Part shown: positions 23,740 through 35,470 of the stretch, one piece after another
How positions within the stretch are numbered: the first letter of the stretch is position 1
Layout: each line of letters starts with the position of its first letter
Assembly (NCBI GenBank): GCA_019055375.1
Contig: JAHQIW010000499.1
Span: forward strand, 1-64,000
DNA length: 64,000 nt
DNA from: Parelaphostrongylus tenuis
Taxonomy: Eukaryota > Nematoda > Chromadorea > Rhabditida > Metastrongylidae
Direction: 5' to 3'
Notes under the pieces: generated by a model
The model's database searches: none
Seen by the model: only the letters and a program-made list of their open reading frames with translations
What the model was told of the DNA's origin: nothing
Made by a program: the position numbers and the translations under genes

Positions 23740-24435
23740 GCGTAAAACTTGCTCGCATACCTGGACGATTTGTTTACACGTACTGCGGGAACCCCAGTAC
23801 ATTCTCCATTCGTTCCTTCTTTTCGCGATTGTCATTTGTGGCGGTGGATTGGTTCGAGCATGGCCGCCGAAGCTTCTCACCAACACTTCAGCCCATTGTT
23901 TAGGTGATAGTCCTCGTAGGCGGGTGCATTCTCAGCACTACTCTACAGTTCTCCTCGTCTATCTGTCGCCCGCCCTTACTATATGAGTGGCTCATCTGTG
24001 TTTCGCTATCGATTCATACTCTTCGGTATCATTACGATGAGATAAGTTTCGCAGATTTGAGCTGAGCTAGCCGGGTAGACGGTGCGATTACGGAACAAAT
24101 TTCAGAAGACACCGCTCAAGTTCTCTGTGACTTGTTGGTAATAGTTTTGACATGGTCAAAGTAACATCGTACGTCTCTGCTGCTTAGCAGAGCGCTGGGT
24201 GGGAGTTGGAAAGCCGAGCGCGTAGTTTGGATCGTCTGTTTGTGCGGTGGCTCCTTAAGAAACCCAGATGCGTCTCACACCGCTCTCCTTCTACGGTCAA
24301 ACTCAATCTTCATGTTATTTCCCACAATCAATGATTTTTCAAGGTACACGCACGTGGTAGTCTCTGTGATAGGAAAACCATCCAGAGATATGGTCACCAT
24401 TGCAGCTTTAGTTTTTACTATCAATGGCATTTGAT
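23740..24435 (-). pseudogene. RTE-like LINE, C-terminal region
   Basis: The minus-strand translation from 24425 reads AAMVTISLDGFPITETTTCV, YLEKSLIVGNNMKIEFDRRR, a stop-rich section and LERCLLKFVP. It then gives KQWAEVLVRSFGGHARTNPP and TIAKRRNEWRMYWG near 23770. This is the region after the RT palm in RTE-type LINEs: a TTxVYLG-like strand, then the terminal W-rich motifs around RW-AEV and RNEW--YWG. Several stops and frameshifts break it. It is distinct from the RTE subfamily at 6.3 kb, whose terminal motif reads RRTHWATFAR. Confidence 0.75.
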
Positions 24436-25400
24436 TGTTGAAAACGGTAATCAATGAATCAAAGTGAACTATTCAACGAGTGTTCAGTGGAAATCAAAGT
24501 TCATTATGAAACATGAGAAAGTACTAGAGATGCTCTTCTTTTGAACGGGATTAGATGAAAAAACAATGTGTTCTTCAAAACATTTCTTTATAATGCTGTA
24601 AAATCCAAAATAATATTATGTTTCGATCAGCCGCGGCCCTTCATTTTTAAAACGCGGGTAATCCTCTAGAAACACCAAAAGCATATGAGCGTGTAAAAGA
24701 GATCTTCGAGTGCCAGAGTTATGCGTTTTATGGTGAGTTTTTTCGAAGGGGAAAAAAGTCTTAAATTCGATAACGAAAATCGCCTCCACATGCAGTCTGC
24801 GCCAGCTCAATCGATTTATTTCCGTATCGATCCATGGCCACTGCACGCACTAGCCGTGAGTAAATGTGCAGCGTATGTGCAACTTAATTTTATTTTTGCT
24901 ACTACACTGGAGTGGTGTGCTCTTTTCAGAAAATAGGAACAGCGTTGGAATGTTGAAGTTTGCTCTACCAAATGATCTCTTATTCAAGGGAGAACCTTCT
25001 TCCTGAAAGGAACACGCGTGTGCATAGCACAGTTTTTCTCCTCTTGCTTTAGCGCTGCAAAGTGTACTTTGTAAAAAGCAAGCAGTTTTTTGAATTTTCC
25101 AAAATTTAAGCTGTCGAGCGATCGTTAGCAGTTTGAAAAAGAGCTCCGTCAAGCGAGATGTCAACGCTATGATGATGAAGGGTGGCATATGAGAAACATA
25201 ACTTATTTGGAATGTGTTGCAGCGCTATAAAAAGCTCGTTAAGAAACGAGCACGTACAAAATTGCCCCAAGCTTCCAGCTTTTGAGTGATTGCAAGCAGT
25301 TCTACGAAAAGTTGCTGCCAACAAGAAAAGTCGTTTCTTCATTTGTTCCCGTTCCACGGAGGAATTATAATTGCTCATAGGTTTTAGGAAAAGTTCGACT
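24436..25400. repeat. Family F repeat copies, both orientations
   Basis: Blocks such as TTTATAATGCTGTAAAATCC, an AACTTAATTTTATTTTTGCT run near 24890 and AGCGCTATAAAAAGCTCGTT near 25210 repeat the family F pattern (GCTNTAGC-like block next to an AAATTTTATTTT tract). Copies are highly diverged and overlap. Open frames here are spurious. Confidence 0.4.
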
Positions 25401-25609
25401 GCATTTCTCTGAAAATGGTTTTTACACGTGGATTTAGTGCGAATCTAAGTTTGTCAAAAAGCTCGTTTTCTTGTGCACCAAACGATATGGCATTTGTCTA
25501 CACAGCCTCTAAAATGGAGCTATCCAAGACAGGTTCGTTTACTGCTCCACTTCCTCTACAGGGGGTGTCAGTGGTGGTGAGGGTCATTAACGAATCTCGG
25601 GACGCATGG

Positions 25610-25885
25610 TGACGAAATTTGAGATTTTCGTATGGCTCAGGGTTTGGTCAAGACATTCCGTGAGGAATGTGATCAGTTGACCGACAAGCCAAGAGAGGGA
25701 CGTCTAAGAGAAGTCGATAGCAAGCAATCGTCTATCGAATCAAAGAATATCTACCAATAAGTCACCAGGTGTTGACTGACGAGTTTGATTTGGATTCAAT
25801 AGCGACTTGGCGCATTCTCCAGTAGACCAGCAGGCAATGCTCGAAGTGCGAATGGGTCACGCGCGAATGGATCATTAAAATTTCA
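25610..25885 (+). pseudogene. Mariner-like transposase, N-terminal DNA-binding fragment
   Basis: Translation near 25690-25860 gives QAIVYRIKEYLPISHQVLTD, then EFDLDSIATWRIL, a stop and KCEWVTREWI. This resembles the second helix-turn-helix of mariner transposases and the conserved WVPHEL linker that follows it. A few residues upstream, LTDKPREGR in another frame fits the usual DKPRSGRP hinge. Only the DNA-binding part remains; the catalytic DDE/D domain is absent. Stops and frameshifts are present. The family call rests on motif resemblance only. Confidence 0.5.
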
Positions 25886-26820
25886 TTTCTTTGGACTCAG
25901 TTTGTATCCAAACTAATTTTTTCGATGCGTTTTATGACATATGACGATCATTTTTCACAACCTATTATTTAGACATAAACGGTATTCATGGTTGTCGTCA
26001 ATAACTATTTTCAGAACGACACAGATTTTTGCCTTGACTAAGCCTAAAAGTTATATAAGTCTTTGCAATTACTGGATAGTCCATAGTGTACATTTTGTCA
26101 CATCCTATGAGAATAATAATGTGGAATACATAAGGCAACCCTTAGGAGTTGATTAATGCCGCTAGGGTTCATTATCCTGCCAGAAAAGGTAGGACAGAGA
26201 AAGCGGAGTTGTTAGAGGTACCGTAAAAACGTAAGGTCCTATTGAGAGCCTTAGAAATCCTACTGAGTCTTCTGCCATTTTGAGAGCGCAAATCGCCACC
26301 AAACTTGTCTAGGTACAAAAGTCCCTTCCCATTGAAGGTCGACGACTGCTCATGATGTGAAAACTCGGAAATAGGTATCCCACAATCACAGGGAAAAACA
26401 AGTTCGACAAAATTCAGTTCAGAAGCACGGTAGAAACATGGGAACACATCGAGTGCATAAATTACTGCAATCCGCTTTGTGTTTGAATAGGCCGATTTGA
26501 AAGATTTCTTGAATTTACTGCTTTCTAACAGTGGTTGATGTTGAAAATACACACTGAGAGTGTTGAATGATATGAGAAGCATTTGATCAAAACGAGAGTT
26601 GAATCCGCATTTGACCCACATCGAAAGCACGTGTTACATCATACCGCCCAGATCACTGGCTTAATACACCTTGCAATGCTGAAGCTAGCCGAGTTAAGGC
26701 GCTTCCTATGGCATTGGGCCAAGGCGTTTCCCTTAGGCTAGTCGTTTATTAATGGCGTGATGAAATAAATTTTTTTATTCAACCGCTTCTAGCGATGGTA
26801 TGATGTTTCATTTGTTTACA
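25886..26820. other. Unassigned sequence
   Basis: A 152-residue minus-strand frame (26172-26630) is the longest here but has no recognisable domain. One such frame is expected by chance in 64 kb of six-frame sequence. A segment near 26640-26760 reads like a repeat end with an ATGAAATAAATT terminus, but its family is unknown. Confidence 0.3.
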
Positions 26821-26824
26821 CATT

Positions 26825-27010
26825 GATGTAGAGTGATGCGCAGATCTTACGCGTCAGGCGGGGCTGGAACTTGCACCTTACTCTTTTAGAGGAACGCGGG
26901 CTCTATCCGTTACATCACTGACGCCCACTTTGCACACTACTCTTGCTACGCTACAGCGCATCTATATGTCAGCCGCCAGCAGTCATCGGCCTGGCTAGGT
27001 GGTCGTTGAT
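26825..27010 (-). mobile_element. SINE family B copy
   Basis: On the minus strand it opens with CGACCACCTAGCCAGGCCGA and CTGCTGGCGGCTGACA, homologous to the leader of the copy at 48.25 kb. GTGATGTAACGGATAGAGC (A-box region) and AGTTCCAGCCCCGCCTGACGC (decayed B box plus the family signature CCTGACGC) follow. Confidence 0.6.
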
Positions 27011-27880
27011 TGACTACCGCAGCGGAGATTGAAGTCGTCTCGTTTTATGCACTAGCGGAAAGTTGATAGATATTAGAGTACTAGTCACTCTAATTTTTGC
27101 TTGACCCATTTCATTATGAAATTTTCCAGAGTTTGTACTTTCATTAACTAATCCGGTTTTTTTTTCATAGGGGCAGCTCTCTATCGACTGTGACAATGCG
27201 AAACAAAATGTGCGCAAAACTTTTCCGTCTGTAAACAATTTTCCCGCTTTGTAGTCGTAGGGAAAAATGAAAAATGATACCCATCTGTTTGCGATAGTGG
27301 TGATAAAAATTGTGGCAATGATGACTTGATAGGAAAAAATCATTAAAAGATTAGCTTATTCATATTGATGGTTTGAGGGGCGTTAGAACACAAAATCAAA
27401 TAAGCTTTTCTACAGTAATCTTACTTTTTTCCAGACACTATACACCTCCCCTTTTTTTTAATCTCTAATAACAAAATACTTCACTGCAGACGATGCTTTA
27501 TTCCTGTCTCAGGTGCACCTGAAATATTTCATATGGGCCTCGAAAATGTGCGTAGCAAAATTAGTGTAGAGCTTAACTACTTTCGCACAATCAATCAATA
27601 CACGTGTTTTAGATTGGTTGCTTAACGAGCCAGATATTATCTACTGTTCCAAACCAGAACAATTTGATGAACCAAGTTTTTGCCTGTGAGTGTTTTTTCT
27701 TATTTTGTTAACGATTTTCCTGGTAAGTGTCAATCGAGGCCCTCGCGTCTTTCTTTCAGCTACTTTAATCATAGCAGTGCAAATCACCAGAACACGCGTC
27801 AAAAAAATAACAGACTTATAAGTACGGTTCGATTCGTCATGCTAGAGCTTAGCTGGATTCAGTGTCGATATGTACTCCTT
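27011..27880. other. Unassigned sequence
   Basis: No recognisable element. The 109-residue minus-strand frame at 27014-27343 has no known motif. Confidence 0.3.
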
Positions 27881-27884
27881 CATC

Positions 27885-28045
27885 AATGATTCAGAGTGAT
27901 GTGCAAACTTTCTGCGCCAGGTCGTACTCGAATCCTGATTTTACCCTATCCGAGGGCTCGTGCTCGAGCTGTTGCACTAACGAGACACATTTCACTGGAC
28001 ATATTGAAACATCATACCACCTTGATAAGCGATTAAATAAAAAAT
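27885..28045 (-). mobile_element. SINE family B fragment
   Basis: The minus-strand reading gives AGCACGAGCCCTCGGATAGGG, a GTAAAATCAGGATTCGAGTA B-box region and a GCGCAGAAAGTTTGCACATC tail. These match the 38.75 kb copy. The flanking CATCATACCACC and GCGATTAAATAAA on the plus strand match the tail of that copy in the opposite orientation, so the unit is partly palindromic. Confidence 0.5.
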
Positions 28046-28279
28046 AGTTCTGTTTCAACTCTCTAGATCATCTGCATCTCCTGATAATTTTCGAAAACAC
28101 CGCTTTAGAAAAGGTACAGTAATGCAGGAGTTGCTCCAATTTCAATATTGCTTAATTCTGTGCACTCTTCGAATGGTGTTTCTTGAGTCGAACGTTACAG
28201 AGTTACACAATGGTTCTTTTCAGTTAGATGGCGGCAAAAAGAAACACCTCTCTCGCCTGAACAAGAGCTTTTCATAGGA

Positions 28280-28745
28280 ACGTTAATAACCATTCGAAAG
28301 CTTAAATCTCTGACAACAGCGCCACAAGACCGCTTTTTACACTCTTTCGTAACGCTGCAAAATTCAGGATAAAATTATGTTTCACGTCTGCAGAGGAATT
28401 CTACTATTACTTCAATGAAAGAGCGAAAAGCATCTCAGCGCATCAAGAAAATCTCGCAGAATCAGAGTCATACATCATATCTGGAGTATCTGTCGAAGCG
28501 GAGAACGAATTCCTCATTGAATGAAAAAAATTACACTTCACATGCGAAGCGTCAGCGTGCTTCCATCGATCGATGGCGTGCAGCCCCATCGAATCTGCAG
28601 TCACCAGACTTTTAAAGCATTGTTTCTGTACAAGCACGCTAAGGATGTGAAACGATCTTATTTTCTCTGTTATAATGCAGTGAGACGGTTTGCTCAGAAA
28701 ATAAGAACAGCTCTGCAATCGTAGAAAATACGCTATAGAAAGACT
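28280..28745. repeat. Family F repeat copies
   Basis: TAACCATTCGAAAGCTTAAA (28289) is identical to the copy at 2299. It is followed by GACCGCTTTTTACACTCTTT, AACGCTGCAAAATTC and an AAAATTATGTTTCACG block. A reverse copy follows at about 28600-28740. Confidence 0.45.
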
Positions 28746-31350
28746 ACTAATACTCTAAAGAGCTCTGTCCTGCATATAATATGCGTCTTGAAACAAATGT
28801 TTCCTGCCGCTGACGCATCATAGAATGGCATCTCTAAAAAGCGGCTAGGCAGCACAGTAGCCAGAGATTGAAGCTTTCAAATGATTACTGAAATTGCAAT
28901 GGAAAATCTTTGTCTAGCAAAAATGATAGTTTCCGCATTTGTCTCCTCGAACAGAAAGGAATCTACACATTTCACACTCGACAGATTATTCTTTCAAATT
29001 GACACTGTTGATTGGGGTCGATCATGTGCATTCTTTCATAAGTTTTGTAATGGACAGTCATCAATCACTGAAACTCTAGTCATAGATGCAAGTGCAATGG
29101 ATAGACTTTTTTACTTGTCTGTGTTGAATTGTTAATTCTCTCATATGAGGGGATTTTAAACTGAGCGTTTTGATAAAAGTCGAAGGGTGGGACATGCTCG
29201 CAAACAAAGGTTGAAGCTGAAAAGTATCTGATGGTTTTGAGCCAAAAAACTGAATGACTTAAAAAGAACAAAGCGGTGTAGGATTAAGGAAGCAACCTAC
29301 TATGGAAACAATAGGTTATACGTCAAACTATTGTCGCTGTGTTAATCAAAGTGTTGAATAAGAAGACTGAGTGATATGGATGGATGTTGCATGCGGATAT
29401 TTGGAAACGAGGCACTTGGCTTGATTAGGTTCACCGCCGTGTTGTGTTCCACAGGTCCGTCCCTTCGTCGGGTTGTTATAACTCGTTGACAACCATATGC
29501 ACCGTTTTCGGTACATAGCGTGGGCCGTTCTCGCTGCGGCCTCGTCGGCCTGCGGAGGGCTGCGGCTTGTTTGTATCGTTACGCCCTTTCATGGAAATAG
29601 GAATTTACTGCCGATTGGGGTTTTGAGGGCACATTGTCGGAATTAAGTGACGAAAGATTACAAAGGGGACTTCGATAGGGGGTTTTCTGGTGAAAAAAGT
29701 CCATCTGGTGGAAACCATTCTTTGATTCAGAGAAAGAACCCCACATATTTTGGAAAGCAAACTTACTTTTGTTTGTCACATGACACTTTCTTCTTTCTTT
29801 TCAATCTATATTTTTGCAGTCTTTGGTGACTTGAGAGATGCCTGCCTTTCCCTAAGCTTGATTTGCTGAAGGACTGCCATATTACATTATTCTGTAATAA
29901 TTCAGTAGCCTGAGAATTGGAGATTTCAGCAAAGAGCTTAGTTTCTGTAAAAAAAAACGATGTCATAACTAAAAAAGGAATTACACTTTTCTTTCGGAGT
30001 AAGCTGTCACAATTTCACAGCGATTTTCTGGGATTATATCGTAAACTTTGATCCTGTGAAACTACGATTTTGATGAAATGTTACAGATGAGGCTTCATAA
30101 ATAGTCTTATAGTGAAGACCACCCCATGTATCAAAATATTCGAATTTCAGCGAGGAAGATACTTTATCGTGAAAGAAAGCATATTTACAGGTGTAATATT
30201 ACAAATCACAATACTTCTACAAACTTGTTTTAGTAGGAAAAGCACCTAGCTCCCCGAAAAATTTTCACTCTTCATTATGAATCGTGCAAACTGCAGTTCC
30301 ATTTTGTGAAATGTGCTCTAGTTTCCTTGCCTTTTCTATTTGGAGGAAATCTTCATCAGACTTTTAGTAATCAATGAATAGCTTGAGGAGTGGTATTTTT
30401 GTAACAGGCTTGATTTATAAAACAAACTTCTAATTGCGCTGCCATAAATGTCACTGCCTTTTGCTTAAGGACTAGTTAGTTCGTTGTCTTAACCTTACGC
30501 TGACGTTTTTGGAAGTTATGCTATTGATTTTTGATTTTTAAGCAAATTTATTGTCGTGAAAAGATAAATTGTTTATTGAACGTTTTCATGCATGGAGAAA
30601 ACCCAACTTCCAATAAATCGTAGCTTTCAAGTTGAAAGGTATATCCTTGAGAAAACCATACTTCCAGTTTCCTTTGTGCGGTCCCATCTCCCATTTCATG
30701 AAAAGTTAACTTGAAAACACATTTTCCACAACCTCAAGAAAGCTCTAGTATGCAGCCAGAGAAAGCATGGGCAGAGCTTGCCTTGAACAAATTTGAGAGC
30801 ACTTCCATGAAATAGAACATTTACAATGTGCCGCCTGCTTTTCAAGTAGATTATTAGTAGTCGTTCGATTGCTAAAGAAATAAAGATCTCAGCACCATGC
30901 CTGGTTTATGGAAAGGCTTTTTACGGAGTAATACTAAAAGGAAAAATGACGCCGCTCCTTCGAGATAGTTATCTCAATGTTAGAACTTCTCCGTGGGTTC
31001 TGCTGACAAGTTATGTAGCGAAATCAGATGGTCTGGGCATTCGTTATCACAAGGGAGCAGCACATTAACAAGGCAGCTACCGTAGGCATTTTCAATAGTA
31101 GTTACGCAAGTACTCCCTAAAATTCCGCGCTCAACAAGAAGGCTACAAATATGGATTTATTTCCAACGTTTACTCCTCATTTCTGTCACACATCTTTTAG
31201 GTGTATGACCGTCTTTTCAGGTAATCATCCCTCCGATTCCCGCAGATCTGAGAATTGAGAATCTGCTAAGAATTGATGCTCTCCATATAGACTATCTCGC
31301 ATACCATATATAACAACTTTCACAGCAATACACTAAATCTCATAGCAGAT

Positions 31351-31355
<5 letters not shown>
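28746..31355. other. Unassigned sequence with a GC-rich island
   Basis: There is no recognisable gene. 29430-29575 is clearly more GC-rich than its surroundings (GGCCTCGTCGGCCTGCGGAG near 29540) and carries CCCTTCGTCGGGTTG, a string partly shared with 45699. Nothing identifies it as coding. Family F fragments occur near 30345-30400. Confidence 0.35.
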
Positions 31356-31381
<26 letters not shown>

Positions 31382-31416
31382 GTATATATTCTAATATACA
31401 TGCATGCGCAAGTATG

Positions 31417-31451
<35 letters not shown>

Positions 31452-31455
31452 AAGT
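31356..31455. repeat. AT dinucleotide microsatellite
   Basis: A CACACACA run leads into two (AT)n tracts, at about 31362-31390 and 31418-31451. They are separated by an imperfect AT-rich spacer containing GCATGCGC. The whole stretch is nearly self-complementary. Confidence 0.9.
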
Positions 31456-31659
31456 CGGAAAATATTACAACCAATGCATTTATGTCCTAAAATTTGATTA
31501 TGGACATAAAATGATAATACGTTTGAGTATTCGACTAGTTATTCATTAGCCACAGTGTATAAAAGTCATTTGTGGCGGACGTAATCAACGAGAGATGGAT
31601 GTGATTGAAATATAAATAAGTGCGTGCACGTCTACACATACATTACACATTATACATTT

Positions 31660-32195
31660 GTTTCCAGGAAACCTTCTTAGTGCCTTGTTACAGCCAAGGG
31701 AATGTTGAGTTCGCACTGGGCGTCGTGTTGATCCGGCAGAGTAATTCATATGTGGCGTGCGCCGAGTGCAAAAACCAATTTTCCTTTAGCTATCAACGCT
31801 CAAAAAGTTCTCCTCGAAACCAGGCATACCACTGAAATTGTTGAAAACTGTGTTATCGAATGGTGATGTAAATAAAATTTGTGCCCAGCGAAAAGTGCTT
31901 AATATGCAAATCAATATTATTCTTAGTAAACAACGAGTCGTGAAACTTCTTTTTAAAAAGGAAGCACAACTCCGAAATTCTCGTGATTTCAACTATCGAT
32001 TGGTTATCGATAGTTAATGGGCTGATGAAAATGCTGCGAAATCCATCCACATGCCAATTCAAAATGCGCGCAGCATGTGAAATGCAATCTTTACTTCACT
32101 GTTGCGACGCAATAGAAAATTTCTTTTGTAAGACCAAAAACACTATTAGATTAGCTGAAATTTGTTCTATCAAACAATTGTGATGACTTTTTAGC
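31660..32195 (+). repeat. Third partial copy of the family F unit
   Basis: AAACCTTCTTAGTGCCTTGT (31668) onward matches 8213-8740 and 33430-33945, including TAGCTATCAACGCTC and the GATTGGTTATCGA-AGTTAATGG segment. It lies just upstream of block 1 copy 2, in the same orientation. Confidence 0.7.
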
Positions 32196-34124
32196 ACTTT
32201 TTATTATAAAGAATTATTAAGACTCGAAGATTTAAATCGCATTGTCCTTCGTACAACTTATTAAATTTGATTCAATACCAAAAGCAATATGACTGCCCAG
32301 TAAACTACAGTTTCGCTCCACGCATAATAACTATACTTGCTTCAAAAGCATGCGAGCGAGTAAAGAAATTGTGTTCTATCAGATTAAAGCAAGAAACTCA
32401 GAATTTCAACAGGGCAGAGAAATAAAACCTTATCAAACAAATAAATTCGCCCACCGCTGCGCTCACAATTTGTACGCCGTCCCTTGAAGTTTTAAAAATC
32501 AGTCGAATACGAAGATAAGTCTGCATGTTAAGGAAAAGTTTTTGTTTGAACACACCATTTTACTCTTTGCCCACGAGCCGTCCAGTGGCCAATGAGGCAC
32601 AATAATTTTAGATTAACTCTCTATCAAAGCTGTTCACTTCGCCGTAGCAACGACGTACAAATATTACGTTCTGCCTTCAGAGTGCTTTACATGCTTCGCT
32701 ATCTTTTATGTGGGCTTTACAGCAAAGTTTTGATAATCATATAATTGCTCGAAAAATGCAGTTTTAAAAGCTTGTCTGCTTTTCAAAAGCTTTATCAATA
32801 TGCTATAGCAAAGAATTCGAGATCACGCCTCACATTCTAATTAGTCCGTCGTTTGAACTTCGTATTGGTTTGCGCTGTTAATTGTATAGCCACATTCATA
32901 CTCTGAAGAAAATACACGATCAGAAAAAATGATATATTACTGAAGGCCTCCTATAGAGGTCTTCTCTAGTAAAAACAACGCTTTTTTGTCCTAATTTCCG
33001 CTTTCAATATGGAGGCTATATCAATGAGGAAAGAACACTTCTCCATTCTTACTTCCTTCTTTTTGACGTTATGTAAAAGATATAATAAAAAAAAACACAT
33101 GTTCTTCAATGTATGACATTTTCAAGAAGCTTATTTAGAAATGCACAAATTACTCTTATAGAAACTTGGGGCACATTTCCCTCATTCGCACCCATCTTTA
33201 AAAAATGAAGCAGTCTTATCTTTTCTGACATTTTAATGACTATCTAATAGCATGGATCCCAGAAATTTGAAGGGTGTTTTTTTTTTTCTCAAATGGCTTT
33301 CATATTATGCTGTAATAGCAAAAATGAAATTTTATTTCACACTCAGTTATCCTTAGTTGGACACAGCTTTTTGTTCACACGTTCAATAACCATTCGATAG
33401 AACAGATCTCAACACTTTTAAAAATATGTTTTCAGGAAACCTTCTTAGTGCCTTGTTACAGCCAAAAGAATATGAGTTCGCACCCAGCGCCGCGTTGATC
33501 GCGCAGTGCAATTCATATGCGGTTTGCGCCCAATGGGAAAACCACTACTCTTCTAGCTAACAACGCTCAAAGAAGTAATCCTCAGAGCCAGGTATACCGT
33601 TGGAATTGTCAAAAACTGTGCCATCGAATGCCAATCTAAATGAAAAGCTGTGTCCAACGAAAAGTAGATAAATATGGAATGCAACTTTCTTCCTAGTGCA
33701 CAACGAGCTGAGAGACTTCTTTTCAAAAGCAAGCACAACATTAATATTCCCGTAATTTAGACCATCGATTGGTTATCGAAAGTTAATGGCTTGATGACAG
33801 TGCTGCGTCATCTATCCACATAGTGGATGAAACTATGCGCAGCGTATGAGGTGAGATCTTTATTTCAGTGTTGCGGCGCAACAGAAAGTTTCTTTGTAAA
33901 ATCAAAAACACTATTAGATTTGCGAAAATTTGCACTATCGAACAATTACTAAGTTTCTTGAGAAAATGCTTTGCTAAGCGAAAAATGTTTGAATGTGGAA
34001 TAAATTTACACTTTTACTGCTACAGCGTAGTATAAAGGCCATTGAAAAATAAAATACTCCTTTCAACTTCTTGAAATTTGACATATCAAAATGTCTAAAA
34101 AGAGCAAAAAGTGCGTCTTCCTAA

Positions 34125-34345
34125 ATATAGGTGCGAGACGATTACATTGGACAAACGGGTAGACCATCTGCATTCCTGTAAATTAATACCTAGCTGCGAA
34201 GCGTAATTCTCATCTAAAACTCCACCAGGCACATATCAGGAACAAAACCAAAAGAGTAGATCTTGACGGAAACTCATTAACCCCGCACAGGAATCTAAAA
34301 CTTCCGAGCCTAGTAATCACGGGTGACCTTTCTCCACACCTCAAG
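34125..34345 (+). pseudogene. Decayed PLE GIY-YIG endonuclease (paralog of 8.92 kb)
   Basis: ACAAACGGGTAGACC near 34151 is the decayed GETGRP codon string. The sequence then follows the copy at 8931 with a deletion after TCTAAAACTTCCGAG that removes about 60 bp present in the paralog. It is fully non-functional. Confidence 0.6.
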
Positions 34346-34499
34346 CTACTCTTCCTGGCCTAAGACAGGCACAATTTTAAGCCTGTACTAAAACTAAGCG
34401 ACCGGTCTCCAATAAATAATTGCAGTGAACATCTATACGGCGAGTGTTTTGAAATGAAGCTCTTTACTAACTGATCCAAAAATTTGTTCCTCGCGTTTT

Positions 34500-34600
34500 C
34501 TGTCGGGTTAATGAAGGTGTTTGACTAAAAGGAGTGCAAATCGATCTGACCTTCTGAGGCTCTGAAAAATGGCCGGAATCGTAAAAACGTTAGCCTTTGT
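34500..34600 (+). ncRNA. Decayed PLE 3' end with hammerhead-like remnant
   Basis: TAATGAAGGTGTTTGACTAA (PLE 3' UTR signature) is followed by GGCTCTGAAAAATGGCC and GTAAAAACGTTAGCC. The layout is as in the 41.64 kb motif, but the core is mutated, as in the paralog at 9.4 kb. Confidence 0.45.
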
Positions 34601-35369
34601 ATTATATTATTGTGCTGTTTTACTGCATTACTAGCATCTAAAAAATATCATTATTAATATTGCTAACCAAGGAACAGCTTATCAGGAGAAAAACCAAGAG
34701 ATTATTCTAACTATTCCGAGGTTAGGAGTTAGTTGGTCGTGAAAGCTAATTTGGTAGTTTTCAACGAAATATATACTTTCTTGTTTATAGACGAAGCCCT
34801 CGAAAAGTCAGCTGTTATTATGAAAGCGTTTTGTTGAGCCTAATTTGAGAAGAGATTACATTTCTGTCCATAAGTGGGTTTTGATCCTGATGAATTGATC
34901 AAATTTAATGAAAAAGCTTCAATAAGGTTCGTTTTAATCGAAACACTGCTTGTGCTTCCTTGCTAACACTCGTTTCTGTAGGGAATATCGAATAATTGCA
35001 AAAATGCTATTTCTAAAACTATCATTTAAATTTTCCATGCTGTTCTATTTATATTTATCCTTGTTTCGACCATATTTACGTTTTATCTCTAATGTCAGTA
35101 AAGAATTGTCTCCGTTATTGCAGCTAATGACAATAATCAAAAGATCAATCACATTTTTCCTACATCTCAAATCAAATACTCCAGTATAAACATTTCAGAA
35201 CCAGCAAACTCTCGTTGCTTTTCTTTATTTCTACTTTTTCACTAGACGAATCCCAGTACTTTTAACAAATATTTCCTTATTCGTCCTCTTCTTAAACGTC
35301 GTGCGGTACTGGTTGAGCGAGTCTCCTTTCAGTCTCGAAGAAAACAGGCCGTGGCATTTTATAAGGCGT

Positions 35370-35470
35370 TGTTGCTGACTGCTAGAGAAAGTTGGGCAGT
35401 GGAGCTGGCTTCACGTGCGCCGCAGCGCGCATCACACCCACTCGGCCATGGGCTTCTCCCCATCCACCTT
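35370..35470 (-). mobile_element. SINE family C copy (paralog of 10.5 kb)
   Basis: The minus strand reads GGCCGAGTGGGTGTGATGC, then GCGCTGCGGCGCACGTGAAGC. It sits in the same place as the copy at 10.5 kb, so the insertion predates the block duplication. Confidence 0.6.

Noticed and set aside
26172..26630. 152-residue minus-strand open frame
   Set aside because: No recognisable domain, and frames of this size are expected a few times in 64 kb of six-frame AT-rich sequence.
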